From Prevotella sp. (GTDB taxonomy: Bacteria > Bacteroidota > Bacteroidia > Bacteroidales > Bacteroidaceae): 64,000 bases of DNA. Of the stretch, positions 43,401-52,060 are shown one piece after another. The notes under the pieces are model-generated. The model had not been told where the DNA came from and did not search any database. It saw only the letters and a program-made list of their open reading frames with translations. Position 1 is the stretch's first letter; the number at the start of each line of letters is the position of its first letter. The stretch is taken from assembly GCA_017557405.1 (NCBI GenBank), contig JAFYYV010000053.1, positions 54,194-118,193 of the forward strand, in the 5' to 3' direction. Made by a program: the position numbers and the translations under genes.

Positions 43401-43647
43401 GGAAGAGCAACCCATTGAGGATGAACCTATAGAGGAGAAACCAGTAGAGGAGCAACCAATAAAAGAGAAGAAACCTGTTGAGCCTACGCCACCCAAGGCC
43501 AGTAGGAAAAAGACTCCTAAAACAAATAGGAAGAAGAAAGAAGAAGAGGCTCCCGCACCGACCTATCATGATGACGAGCCCAGCCCTCAGTTCAAGTTTG
43601 ACCCCAAAACGGGGGAATTAAGCCTGTTCACAGATGACGAAATGTAG
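40480..43647 (+). CDS. parC: DNA topoisomerase IV subunit A
   Basis: A 1055-residue type IIA topoisomerase subunit. An acidic extension of about 70 residues precedes the core. The winged-helix/tower core contains DGLKPVQRRILHSM, MQFHPHGDAS, QGNWGNILTGD and the catalytic tyrosine Tyr181 in AAPRYIEAKLS. The C-terminal domain has degenerate gyrase A-like blades (GRTSKGNLLTKKP). A further ~150 residues of Glu/Val/Pro/Lys-rich sequence (VEEKPVKEEQPIEDEPIE type) end in a conserved short tail FKFDPKTGELSLF. The enzyme decatenates daughter chromosomes with ParE, which is not in the window. The downstream DUF3316 gene overlaps by 14 bp. Confidence 0.92.
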   Translation: MSDDFEKDENLDLNDEEKQLEDEVVDTESNETEATNDAEEAEETEKTGDEEGEEEDDEATGHSDYRPANRFDASAVHHLSGMYQNWFLDYASYVILERAVPHIGDGLKPVQRRILHSMKRMDDGRFNKVANIVGHTMQFHPHGDASIGDALVQMGQKELLIDMQGNWGNILTGDHAAAPRYIEAKLSKFALDVVFNPKTTEWQLSYDGRNKEPITLPVKFPLLLAQGAEGIAVGLSSKILPHNLNEICDAAISYLKGKPFTLYPDFPTGGSIDVSKYNDGQRGGVLKVRAKIEKLDQKTLVIREIPFSKNTGSLIDSILKAIERGKIKAKKVEDNTAAEAEILVHLAPGVSSDKTLDALYAFSDCEINISPNCCVIENQKPCFLTISDVLRHSVETTMGLLRKELLIRKGELEEQFFFSSLEKIFIEERIYKDKKFENAENMDAVVAHIDSRIKPFKESLIREVTREDILRLMEIKMQRILKFNKDKADELMARIKAEIEQIDNDLAHMVNVAIEWFRYIKEKYGADHPRRTEIRNFDTIEAAKVVEANQKLYINRNEGFIGTALKKDEFVCNCSDIDDIIIFYKDGKYKVVRVAEKIFVGKNIQHLQVYKKNDKRTVYNVVYRDGRKGYCYIKRFNVPAVTRDREYDLTQGTPGSKIMYFTANPNGEAETIKITLEASPTIKNIFMVRDFSQIGIKGRTSKGNLLTKKPVHRVGLKSHGHSTLGGRKVWWDPDVNRLNYDEHGRLLGEFNEDDLILVVLSDYSYYMSNFDANNHYENNILLIEKFDPEKVWSVVLYDADNEGYPYIKRFTLSPNKRRQSLIGENPNSKVELFSDHPYPRIRITFGGIDKHREPMDIEIEEFVMVKSFKAKGKRITTWKIANITELEPTRQPEPEIVEEENNGDDVEEDETTETAEVQENVDTSEEVESQKEVETSKDVVSDDVETKEDEESPEVVDEESTVEDVQPVEEKPVKEEQPIEDEPIEEKPVEEQPIKEKKPVEPTPPKASRKKTPKTNRKKKEEEAPAPTYHDDEPSPQFKFDPKTGELSLFTDDEM

Positions 43648-44500
43648 CCTTTCCCTCCCCCATTCCTTCAGCAGAATCATTCTTATGGTTGTGTATGTTG
43701 CGATATCATCGCAACTACCCCTTCCTGCCAACGCACAGGCCACCACACCAGCTGAGGCTCTGCAGGGACAGCTCATCGACCCACTTCCTATCAGGGAGAA
43801 GGCCACGATGATAGCGGTGGGTTCCACCAATATCCTCGACACCTATCTCTCACCCGAAAGCTACAAGGGCGAGGAGATTCATTTCATCAGCACCGTCCAT
43901 AAACCCACCCGATGGAACAACATCTGGCAGACGGTCGTAAACGAAGGAAGCATAGCGACTGTCAACAACCGAGCCGACAACAACGATGAGATTGGTGGAG
44001 CTTACGATTTCCAATATCATTTGCGCCATCATTGGGAACATGGGAACTTCAACTTCGAGGTTGGTGCAGCCATCGGCGCGCATCTGGGATTCCTCTACAA
44101 CACCCGCAACAGCAACAATCCCGCACAAGCCTACGCCGCCATCAACCTCATGCCGTCGGCTGCTTTATCCCGTTCGCTCACGCTCTTCAAGCGATCTTCA
44201 GCCCTTCACTACGAACTGACTGTCCCCTTGCTCGGTTTGATGTTCTCCCCCAACTACGGACAATCCTACTACGAGATCTTCTCACGTGGTAACTACGACC
44301 ACAACATCGTGCCTACTACCATCGGCGCAACACCCTCTCTGCGCCATTCGCTCACGCTCGACATACCGCTCTCGCGCCAGAAACCCACGTTGCTGTTCCG
44401 CATCGGTTATCTAGGCGACTACCAACAAGCCAAAGTCAACAACCTCAAGCAACATCACTACGCCCATCTACTCCTGATTGGCTGGACAAAATACTTTTGA
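43634..44500 (+). CDS. DUF3316 outer-membrane-like protein
   Basis: A 288-residue exported protein. The signal region ends QLPLPANAQ; a start at 43685 would also give a signal peptide. The mature sequence is rich in alternating aromatic/polar strands (FNFEVGAAIGAHLGFLYN, HYAHLLLIGWTKYF ends in an aromatic residue), suggesting an outer-membrane barrel. It matches the Bacteroidales DUF3316 family, whose function is unknown. It overlaps the end of the topoisomerase gene and its own stop overlaps the ATG of the S41 protease (ATGA-type, 44497), so the three are probably co-translated. Confidence 0.8.
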   Translation: MTKCSLSLPHSFSRIILMVVYVAISSQLPLPANAQATTPAEALQGQLIDPLPIREKATMIAVGSTNILDTYLSPESYKGEEIHFISTVHKPTRWNNIWQTVVNEGSIATVNNRADNNDEIGGAYDFQYHLRHHWEHGNFNFEVGAAIGAHLGFLYNTRNSNNPAQAYAAINLMPSAALSRSLTLFKRSSALHYELTVPLLGLMFSPNYGQSYYEIFSRGNYDHNIVPTTIGATPSLRHSLTLDIPLSRQKPTLLFRIGYLGDYQQAKVNNLKQHHYAHLLLIGWTKYF

Positions 44501-45540
44501 AACCTATGCTTCGAAACACCATCATAAAAACCCTATCCATCTTTCTCATCGCCTGCCCTCTCTGTGCAGGACTCGCATCCTGTGTGGATGAAGATGAGTT
44601 CGACGACACCCCGCAAGGCAACTTCGAGGCACTTTGGCGCATCATCGACGAGCATTATTGCTTCTTCGACTATAAAAAGCAGCAATACGGACTCGATTGG
44701 AATGAGGTCCATAACCGGTACCAAAAGCAATTCGCTCCCGGTATGACGCAACTCCAGATGTTCGAGGTGCTTGCCAACATGCTCAGCGAACTGCGCGATG
44801 GCCACGTGAACATCTACACTCCCTTCGATGTTGCACGCAATTGGGCTTGGCACGAAGACTATCCCTCCAACTTCAGCGACACCATATTAAATATATACCT
44901 GCGCACGGATTATCGAATTGCCTCGGGCATCAGATACCGCGTCCTTGACGACAACATCGGTTACCTACGCTATTCGTCCTTCTCAAGCGCCATCGGTGAA
45001 GGCAACCTCGACGAAGTCCTCACCTATCTTGCACCCTGCCACGCACTCATCATCGACATACGCAACAACAGCGGAGGTCTGCTCACCTATGCCGAGCAAT
45101 TGGCTGCCCGATTCACCAACGAAGAGATTCTGGTGGGCTACATGCAACACAAGACCGGTCCTGGGCACAACGATTTCTCGTCTATGGAGGAACAAAAGCT
45201 GAAACCCTCGAATGGAGTGCGATGGCAGAAACCCGTTGCCGTGCTTACCAATAGGTCCGTCTATAGCGCCGCCAACGAATTCGTGAAATACATGAAGCAA
45301 TGTCCCAAAGCCACCATCATCGGCGACCAAACGGGAGGCGGAGCCGGAATGCCGTTCTCGAGCGAACTGCCTTGTGGCTGGAGCATCCGTTTCTCAGCAT
45401 GTCCCATGTACGACGTCCACCAACAATCCACCGAGTTCGGAATACAACCCGACCATCAAGTCTCCCTTACCGACGAAGACTTCGCACGAGGACGCGACAC
45501 CATCATCGAATACGCTCGTAAGCTGCTCACAAAAAAATAA
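44497..45540 (+). CDS. S41-family C-terminal processing peptidase lipoprotein
   Basis: A 347-residue peptidase. The lipoprotein signal ends LCAGLASC. A family N-terminal helical part follows (ALWRIIDEHYCFFDYK, MLSELRDGHVNIYTPF), then the catalytic core with YLRYSSFS, ALIIDIRNNSGG and VLTNRSVYSAANEFV, in which the Ser of SVYSAAN and a downstream Lys (EFVKYMK) are the expected catalytic pair. A PDZ domain is short or missing. Such peptidases cleave C-termini of exported proteins. It overlaps the DUF3316 gene and ends at a strong hairpin (45571-45602). Confidence 0.88.
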   Translation: MKPMLRNTIIKTLSIFLIACPLCAGLASCVDEDEFDDTPQGNFEALWRIIDEHYCFFDYKKQQYGLDWNEVHNRYQKQFAPGMTQLQMFEVLANMLSELRDGHVNIYTPFDVARNWAWHEDYPSNFSDTILNIYLRTDYRIASGIRYRVLDDNIGYLRYSSFSSAIGEGNLDEVLTYLAPCHALIIDIRNNSGGLLTYAEQLAARFTNEEILVGYMQHKTGPGHNDFSSMEEQKLKPSNGVRWQKPVAVLTNRSVYSAANEFVKYMKQCPKATIIGDQTGGGAGMPFSSELPCGWSIRFSACPMYDVHQQSTEFGIQPDHQVSLTDEDFARGRDTIIEYARKLLTKK

Positions 45541-45570
45541 GGTGTTGATCAATAAAGACCATAAATAAAA

Positions 45571-45602
45571 AAATCTCAAGCAGTTCACACTACTTGAGAT
45601 TT
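45571..45602. terminator. bidirectional terminator between the S41 gene and tRNA-Val
   Basis: AAATCTCAAG / CTTGAGATTT with a 12-base loop, A-rich before and T-rich after. Confidence 0.85.
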
Positions 45603-45606
45603 CTTG

Positions 45607-45680
45607 TGTCGACACTTGGACTCGGACCAAGGACCCCCACCATGTCAAGGTGATACTCTAACCAGCTGAGCTATGCCGAC
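45607..45680 (-). tRNA. tRNA-Val (anticodon GAC)
   Basis: Read on the minus strand: acceptor GTCGGCA pairs with TGTCGAC (one G-U). The D arm is GCTC-AGCTGGTTA-GAGT. The anticodon stem TCACC/GGTGG carries loop TTGACAT with anticodon GAC. The T arm is GGTCC-GAGTCC type, preceded by a normal variable loop. CCA is not encoded. A -7 box (TATCTTTG, minus, 45697-45704) lies 16 bases upstream. Confidence 0.95.
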
Positions 45681-45696
45681 TTGTTGTTTCGGAGTG

Positions 45697-45704
45697 CAAA
45701 GATA
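45697..45704 (-). promoter_or_regulatory. -7 box of tRNA-Val
   Basis: TATCTTTG on the minus strand, 17 bases before the mature tRNA start. Confidence 0.55.
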
Positions 45705-45863
45705 ATAAGAAAACATTGTATTTCCTTCATCCCGTCTCGTTATTTAATACAATTTAACAAGATATATACAACGACCACCTTTCAGGGTGTCTAATGCAGG
45801 CTGGAATATACAAACAACAAAATGTATGATACAAATGGCAAAGTGTATTTAAATAAAGGTATA

Positions 45864-45871
45864 TAACTTTG
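45864..45871 (+). promoter_or_regulatory. -7 box of the 1244-aa secreted protein gene
   Basis: TAACTTTG, 62 bases before the ATG at 45934. No clean TTTG at -33. Confidence 0.5.
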
Positions 45872-45933
45872 CAATTGAAAACGAACTATCTTTTTTCAAA
45901 TCAAAAAATTTAAAAACTAAACAACGTAAAAAC

Positions 45934-48900
45934 ATGAGAAAAATTACCAAACTGTTTGCCATCCTGGCACTTTTTGTGTTGGGTGCAATGAACGTTGGTG
46001 CACAGGAGACAGTACCTCTGTCGACTGACATTTTCTTCGAGTGGGACGGTTGGGGTGCTGACGCCCAGAAGATCGGACCTGCCGAATGTGCTCTTGTGCT
46101 CAACCAATCTACAGGTCAGCCTTATGGTGACCCCAGCGTCAACAACTATGCCGACCTGTCGCTTTATTCAAAGCTCATCGTGAAGGCTACCGCAGGTACG
46201 CCCCGCTTCCTCTTTAACCGTACGAAGGCCGAAGGCCAGTATAGCGCAACCGAGGAAGAGTCGTTCCTGCTCGAGTATCCTAAGAACGGTTGGAGTGATC
46301 GCTATTTCACGGTCACCCAAGAAGATGACGCCACCGTATACACCGTTGACCTGAAACAGATGGTGAAAGACAAGGGATTTGCCCATCTCCACGCCATCAA
46401 GGGTGCCAACTGGTCAGATGTGACCGTCATCAGCATGGACCTCGTACGCCAAGGAAAGGCACAGGTTGTGGGTTGGACCGACCTCATCACCAATGGTGAC
46501 ATGGAAGGCGAAGAAGTCATCAGCTTCTACTCTAAGGAGAACGCTGGTGCTGCCGAACCTTCAGTCATTACTGATGGCGTTGGTGTCGACGGCAGCCGTG
46601 GTATCCAGGTGCACTCTGCAGCTGGTGCATCCCAAGACTGGGACGCTCAGTTCTGGATCAACCTGCCCGAAACCCTTCCCGAGGGAACCAAGTATCGTGG
46701 TTCGTTCGCTCTGCGTGCTAGCATGGGTGCTACAGCCGACACACAGGCTCATGCCGATCCTAGCGACTACATCCACTGGGCAATGATTGGCTCTCCCACC
46801 TTCACCACAGAATGGGATACCTATTCCTTCGAGGGTGAGATCTCAGCTGAACAAGCTGGTCCTAATAGTGGTGGTGGTCTGATGCACTCCATCGCTTTCA
46901 ACCTCTCGAAAGACAAAGCCAATGACATCGACTTCTTCTTCGACAATGTCAAGTTCGAAGTGTTCAAGTTGGGTACGATGGCTGAATTCAGCAACGACGT
47001 CATCCTGCTTGACTTTGGTTTCGACACCAACCTGCCCGAACTGGTGAAAGCTACTGGTAAGAGCCGTCTGCTCTATGCCATCAACTGCGCCGACGTGACG
47101 GTGAATGGTGAAAGCGTAGCCATCGCTTCTGTGGAAGGATTCGAAGACGGACGTTTCTACATCTTCTTGGAAGAGCCCGTGAACGACAACGACGAAGTGT
47201 TGGTTTCGTTCTTCAACCCGAACGACCTCGCTTACCACCTTGTTTATACTTCCGGTCCTGGTGGCGATGTGAAGAACATCACCGACTTGGAGGCTTCTTA
47301 CAGCCCAGAAGTTGAGGACAACGATGGTTATCCTTGGGCATTCATCACACCTTCTATTATTAAGGCTGATCCTGAGGACGGTTCGTTCAACCTGCCCAAC
47401 AGCATCAAGGAATTCAAGGTGACCTTCGACAAGGAGGTTGACTGTGCAGCACTTGTTGCCAAACTTGACAACGAAAAGTTGGCTGTGTCTCCCGCAACAG
47501 GCTTTGCAGAGGCCATCACATTGACTCGCACCAGCACGGGCGACCTGAAGACAGGTGAGTACACCATTCACATCACACACATCTATCCTCAGATGCGTCT
47601 CGACGACTCTATTTTCGGCGACACCATCTACACCATCAACGTAGGTAAGGTAGTCATCGACCCGAACGATGTTCCCGCCGACCTGCTGCCCGATTACTTC
47701 TCCGAGTGTCCTGCCGCCACCATTCCTGAGGGTTGGTTCGTGATGTTCGGACAAGAGGAGCGTCCTTCAGGATCGTCCAATGGTAGCGGTCCGCGTATGA
47801 TGGACTTCGGTGCCGGTGGCGACTTCACGAAGGGTCTCTACTTCCGTGAGGGCTATGCCGAGTACGGGTCCACTCCTGGCTACGAACTGAAATTGGAGGC
47901 TGACAAGCGTTACAACATCAGTTTCATGAGCGCTATGTGGAAGGACAATGGCAACAAGACGCGCTTCGAGATTCTCACCGAGGCTGGCGACGTGGCATTT
48001 GTCCAGGTGGTTGACAACAAGCCTAACGTGAATGGTAGCAATGGTGCTGTGAACGGCGCTGCTTCCTACACCTTCAAGTTCTATCCCGAGACTACGGGCA
48101 ACTACATTCTCCGCTGGACTTCGTCTGGTTCTGAGACTGGCGATGGCGGTTGGATGGAAGTCATTCTGGCTAACCCGCAGGTGAAGTATGTGCCCAACGT
48201 GGTGGGTATCGAAGAGACCCAGTTGCTGAACAACGCTCTTGCTAATGCCAAGGCTACCCGCGACGCCAATAGCGACGAGCGCTATGCTGGTACTGCTTAC
48301 AACGTACTGGTCAGCGCCATCGAGAAATACGACGCCGAGGCTCCCACCTACACAGCTCCTTCTGCTTACAAGAACGCCGCTGCTGCTCTTGATGCCGCTA
48401 CACAGGCTGTGAAGGATCACCGTGCACTTTGCGACGCTTACGATCCTCTGCCACAACAGGCTCAGGACATCATCGATGCAAATGCTGAGAAGAAGTTCGC
48501 CAAAACCGACACCTACACTAACTTGATTAAGTTGGTTGCCAAGTATGCTACTGCTACCACCGAGACCGTTGTCGATCCTGAGACTGGCGAAGAGAGCGAG
48601 AAAGTTGTCCTCGTCATCAAGCAGCTGACCAACGACGCTGAACTGAAAGCCGCTGTCGATGAGCTGAAATACAACATCAACAACGCCAACCTCATCTTCA
48701 CCGAGGGTGAGTCTAAGACTGCCGACACAGGAGTCAAGGTGCTTGCCGAGCGTCTACGCTTGGGTGCTGAGGCCCTGAAGAGCCTTGGTGTTGCTGAGAG
48801 CGATCCTCTCGTACAGGCCGCTTACAACACGCTGACCGACGATGACGAGCTGGCTGAGCGCGTGAAGCAACGCCTCACCTTGGAGCTCTACGGTCAACTG

Positions 48901-49668
48901 AAGGATCCTAACAACAATCTGTTCGAGGAGACCATCGACGAGAACACACTTGAGAGCATCACCGCTTCTTACGACATGACCGTGTTTGTGAAGAACCCGA
49001 ACATCTACAAGCAAACGGAAGATGTGAACTTCACATCCGAGAACGTTCCCGGATGGGAGACCCCCGAGGGCTACAACCGTCCTGGTCTGTCATGGGGTTG
49101 GAACGCTTCAAGAGGTACCAACGAGATTGCCGAGGACTGCATGTTCCAGACTTGGGGTAGCAGCTACCGCGTCGAGCAGACCATCACCGACCTTCCTGCT
49201 GGTGTCTACACCGTGAAGATTGGCTTCGGTGAGCGTATGAACGACGACGAGAACAACATGGTGGGCAGCTTCATCTATGCGAAGACCACCGATACTCCAG
49301 AGGGTGAAGATGGCCTGACAGCTGATGTTCCTGGCATCGGACAGTCGTTCCCCTATGCCAACACCATCATCGAAGATGTTCTGGTGACCGACGGTTTCCT
49401 GACCATTGGTGGTAACGGAGGAGCTTCTTCTCATACCTTCTTCAACGATGTACGCCTCGTGCTCACAGCACCTGCCGCTGGCTTCGACTACGAGAAAGCC
49501 TACACGGCTGGCATTGAGACCGTCACCAACAAGCAGGCTGATGTGAAAGCCATTGAGATCTTCAGTCTCGACGGCCGCCGCCTGAGCAAGGCTACTAAGG
49601 GTGTCTTCATCATCAGGAAGCACATGAGTGACGGTACCATCCAAACCGAGAAAGTGATTAAGAAATAA
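45934..49668 (+). CDS. large secreted multidomain protein with carbohydrate-binding-like and T9SS-tail domains
   Basis: A 1244-residue exported protein. The signal peptide is MRKITKLFAILALFVLGAMN. Residues about 25-180 look like a beta-sandwich binding module. About 190-350 resembles CBM4/9 (LITNGDMEGEEVISFYSKEN, IDFFFDNVKFEVF). Ig-like modules follow (about 460-590). Another sandwich is at about 600-760. A helical FIVAR-like stretch rich in Ala/Glu covers 760-1000. A last sandwich (about 1010-1190) precedes a T9SS-like tail (IEIFSLDGRRLSKATKG). No catalytic motif is seen, so it is more likely a glycan-binding surface protein. It is a single gene closed by a strong terminator. Confidence 0.75.
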   Translation: MRKITKLFAILALFVLGAMNVGAQETVPLSTDIFFEWDGWGADAQKIGPAECALVLNQSTGQPYGDPSVNNYADLSLYSKLIVKATAGTPRFLFNRTKAEGQYSATEEESFLLEYPKNGWSDRYFTVTQEDDATVYTVDLKQMVKDKGFAHLHAIKGANWSDVTVISMDLVRQGKAQVVGWTDLITNGDMEGEEVISFYSKENAGAAEPSVITDGVGVDGSRGIQVHSAAGASQDWDAQFWINLPETLPEGTKYRGSFALRASMGATADTQAHADPSDYIHWAMIGSPTFTTEWDTYSFEGEISAEQAGPNSGGGLMHSIAFNLSKDKANDIDFFFDNVKFEVFKLGTMAEFSNDVILLDFGFDTNLPELVKATGKSRLLYAINCADVTVNGESVAIASVEGFEDGRFYIFLEEPVNDNDEVLVSFFNPNDLAYHLVYTSGPGGDVKNITDLEASYSPEVEDNDGYPWAFITPSIIKADPEDGSFNLPNSIKEFKVTFDKEVDCAALVAKLDNEKLAVSPATGFAEAITLTRTSTGDLKTGEYTIHITHIYPQMRLDDSIFGDTIYTINVGKVVIDPNDVPADLLPDYFSECPAATIPEGWFVMFGQEERPSGSSNGSGPRMMDFGAGGDFTKGLYFREGYAEYGSTPGYELKLEADKRYNISFMSAMWKDNGNKTRFEILTEAGDVAFVQVVDNKPNVNGSNGAVNGAASYTFKFYPETTGNYILRWTSSGSETGDGGWMEVILANPQVKYVPNVVGIEETQLLNNALANAKATRDANSDERYAGTAYNVLVSAIEKYDAEAPTYTAPSAYKNAAAALDAATQAVKDHRALCDAYDPLPQQAQDIIDANAEKKFAKTDTYTNLIKLVAKYATATTETVVDPETGEESEKVVLVIKQLTNDAELKAAVDELKYNINNANLIFTEGESKTADTGVKVLAERLRLGAEALKSLGVAESDPLVQAAYNTLTDDDELAERVKQRLTLELYGQLKDPNNNLFEETIDENTLESITASYDMTVFVKNPNIYKQTEDVNFTSENVPGWETPEGYNRPGLSWGWNASRGTNEIAEDCMFQTWGSSYRVEQTITDLPAGVYTVKIGFGERMNDDENNMVGSFIYAKTTDTPEGEDGLTADVPGIGQSFPYANTIIEDVLVTDGFLTIGGNGGASSHTFFNDVRLVLTAPAAGFDYEKAYTAGIETVTNKQADVKAIEIFSLDGRRLSKATKGVFIIRKHMSDGTIQTEKVIKK

Positions 49669-49686
49669 TTCTTTCTAAACTTCATC

Positions 49687-49723
49687 AAATGCGGGCAGAC
49701 AGATAAGCCGTCTGCCCGCATTT
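49687..49723 (+). terminator. strong terminator after the 1244-aa gene
   Basis: 14-bp perfect stem AAATGCGGGCAGAC / GTCTGCCCGCATTT with a 9-base loop, followed by TCTTTC. Confidence 0.9.
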
Positions 49724-49749
49724 CTTTCAACTAAGAATCAAACAATAAC

Positions 49750-51537
49750 ATGAAACCTACTTCCAAACTAAAAGCCTCCCCTAGTTGGGGCAAGATGGTG
49801 GGGGCTTTCCTTCTCTTTCTTTTTGCTCTCACAACCTCTGCCGAGGACATCACCGTCGACAACATCAAGAGAAACTACATCGTCTATGCGCCCAAAAACC
49901 TGGGTACAGGGCGACCGTTGCTCATCTCGTGCCACGGCATGAACCAAGACGCCGCTTACCAGAGAAACATGCTGTCGATTGAATCGGTGGCCGACACCGC
50001 CAAATTCGTTACCGTGTTCCCCAATGGAATCGACAAGAGCTGGGACATCTCGGGCGACCAAGACATCCGCTACATCTTGGCACTCATCGACGAGATGGAG
50101 AACAAGTACTCCATCGACCGCAACCGCGTCTATCTCTCGGGATTCTCCATGGGAGGCATGTTCACCTACCATGCCATGACACGCATCGCCGACAAGATAG
50201 CAGCCTTCGCCCCCATCAGCGGATACCCCATGTGGGGCGGCAGCTACACCAGTTCGCGACCTGTCCCCATCATCCACACCCACGGCACCAGCGACGATGT
50301 GGTGGATTTCGGTGGAGTGGCATCTGTCTTGGCAGGATGGGTGAAGCGCAACGGATGTCCCACGCAGGCGAAGGTGCAAAAACCTTACCGCGCCAGCCAT
50401 ATCACACGCCACACATGGGGACCTGGTGAAGAAGGAGTGGAAGTGGTGCTCATGGAGATGGCCGACAAAGGGCATTGGATATCCAACGACAATGGTGTGA
50501 AGACCGGCGAGGAGATTTGGAAGTTCTGCAAGCGCTACTCGCTGAACATGAAAGAGCCCATCGTGCGAATCACGTCGCCGAAGAACGACCTGAGGATTCT
50601 CACCTTCGGAGGCTCAACCACCATCAATCCCATACAAGTGGATGTCACGGCGACGCCTCGCGAGGGAAAAATCGCCAAGGTGTCTTTCTACGATGGTTCA
50701 AAATTGTTGGGCGAGGTCACCGAGGCTCCCTACACGTTCTCTGTTGAGAGTCTCACGAAAGGCAAGCACACTATCCAAGCCGTGGCCACCGACGACGCTG
50801 GTCGCACAGCCAGCAGCGAGTTCTTCGTCACAGCCAACGAACTCTCAAGCAACTACGTGTTCAGCCTCTTCAAGGAAGCAGGCACCGTTCCTGAAGGATG
50901 GGCTACCAGCGACAGCCAAGATGAGCGCGTAGGCTACGAGTCGGGACTCACCACCGGTTGCCGCGTGTTCCAGTTCACAGGCGCTCAACACGACTTCGAT
51001 TATGGTCTCTATGCCCGCAACATGCGAGGCACCCCCAAGAAAGGTTATGCTCGCTTTGCCGACAACAGAACCACCACTATGCTTTACCTCCACCCCGGCA
51101 ACTATCAGATTCTCGCCCGGATGGCCAACTGGAACAGACCCAACCTCTCGCCTGCCACCATCGCCCTCGAGACCATTGATGGCCAGACCATCCATGCCGA
51201 GACCTTCACACCCGCTGTGAACATCGCCTGCAATACCGCCAACAGCTTCACGGGCGTCAACACCGACGAAATGACGTTCGACGTGAACGAGTTCGGGCAG
51301 TATGCCATCACCTTCTACACCGCCGATGTGGCATGGGCCGACCTCATCGTGGGACGTGCCTCCATCCGCCGCTTGGGCGAACCTGCAGGCATCAGCACCC
51401 CCGAAGCCGACACTCCCGTCCGCTACGAGTACTACAACCTGCAAGGACAGCACGTCACTCCTTCCTCCTCAGGCCTTTACATCCAGAAGGCCGTATCAGC
51501 CAACGGAAAGAGCCACAGCCGCGTCATCCTGCGATGA
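49750..51537 (+). CDS. secreted CE1-like esterase (PHB-depolymerase/feruloyl esterase type)
   Basis: A 595-residue exported alpha/beta hydrolase. Signal peptide is followed by the catalytic domain (about 30-270). The nucleophile Ser133 is in LSGFSMGGMF, the acid in IHTHGTSDDVVDF and the His in MADKGHWISNDNG. This is the CE1/LpqC-type fold that removes feruloyl or acetyl groups from xylan side chains. An Ig-like domain follows at about 275-365 (YDGSKLLGEVTEAPYTFSV), then a beta-sandwich of about 190 residues and a T9SS-like tail (YYNLQGQHVTPSSSGLYIQK). With the GH43 enzyme it suggests plant cell-wall glycan use. It starts 26 bp after the terminator of the preceding gene. Confidence 0.85.
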   Translation: MKPTSKLKASPSWGKMVGAFLLFLFALTTSAEDITVDNIKRNYIVYAPKNLGTGRPLLISCHGMNQDAAYQRNMLSIESVADTAKFVTVFPNGIDKSWDISGDQDIRYILALIDEMENKYSIDRNRVYLSGFSMGGMFTYHAMTRIADKIAAFAPISGYPMWGGSYTSSRPVPIIHTHGTSDDVVDFGGVASVLAGWVKRNGCPTQAKVQKPYRASHITRHTWGPGEEGVEVVLMEMADKGHWISNDNGVKTGEEIWKFCKRYSLNMKEPIVRITSPKNDLRILTFGGSTTINPIQVDVTATPREGKIAKVSFYDGSKLLGEVTEAPYTFSVESLTKGKHTIQAVATDDAGRTASSEFFVTANELSSNYVFSLFKEAGTVPEGWATSDSQDERVGYESGLTTGCRVFQFTGAQHDFDYGLYARNMRGTPKKGYARFADNRTTTMLYLHPGNYQILARMANWNRPNLSPATIALETIDGQTIHAETFTPAVNIACNTANSFTGVNTDEMTFDVNEFGQYAITFYTADVAWADLIVGRASIRRLGEPAGISTPEADTPVRYEYYNLQGQHVTPSSSGLYIQKAVSANGKSHSRVILR

Positions 51538-51581
51538 ACACAGAGTGCACATAACGTGCAAACAAAAAGCAAACAGAATTG

Positions 51582-51691
51582 CCACATGTATCATCTGAGC
51601 TGGTCAAAGCATATCTTTGAGCGGCTCAGATGATAGTTTTGACACCCTCAAAGCATAGCTGTGACAACGCCATTTCATGCATTTGAGTTTA
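51582..51691. repeat. tandem array of about five 22-bp units
   Basis: Units at 51582, 51604, 51626, 51648 and 51670, the outer two diverged. The best copies read TCAAAGCATATCTTTGA and TCAAAGCATAGCTGTGA plus a 5-base linker. Same family and register as 40043-40174. Confidence 0.85.
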
Positions 51692-52060
51692 GGCCGTGAA
51701 ATTCTCTGTATTAGGTCAACTCCAATAGCATTACTTTCACAAAAAGGTATCACAATTGTTCCAATTAGTAGTGAAAAATGGCAATTGTTACTTCCATTTT
51801 CTGCTACATGACTGCCATTTAAGTACAAAACACCTTCCAAATGAGGTTATGATGTTGATTTTTAGAATCGCCTAAATGTGCGCAAAGTGTAGGGAAAAAC
51901 ATCGAAACGAGCTATTTTTGCATGCATTTTGAGGCCTTTTAGAGGAAAAATCAGCATGTTTTTGTCCTTTTTACAGGTTTTGAATCGCAGATGCAGGACC
52001 TTTACCAATTCGTATCTTGTTGATAATCAGCCTTTTAGAGAAAAATAAAATAACCAAAGC

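Noticed and set aside
45607-45680. tRNA-Val considered as an integration site
   Set aside because: No integrase, truncated tRNA copy or foreign block lies next to it.
46843-47754. 303-aa antisense frame in the large secreted-protein gene
   Set aside because: Shadow frame favoured by codon use of the real gene; no motif, promoter or RBS.
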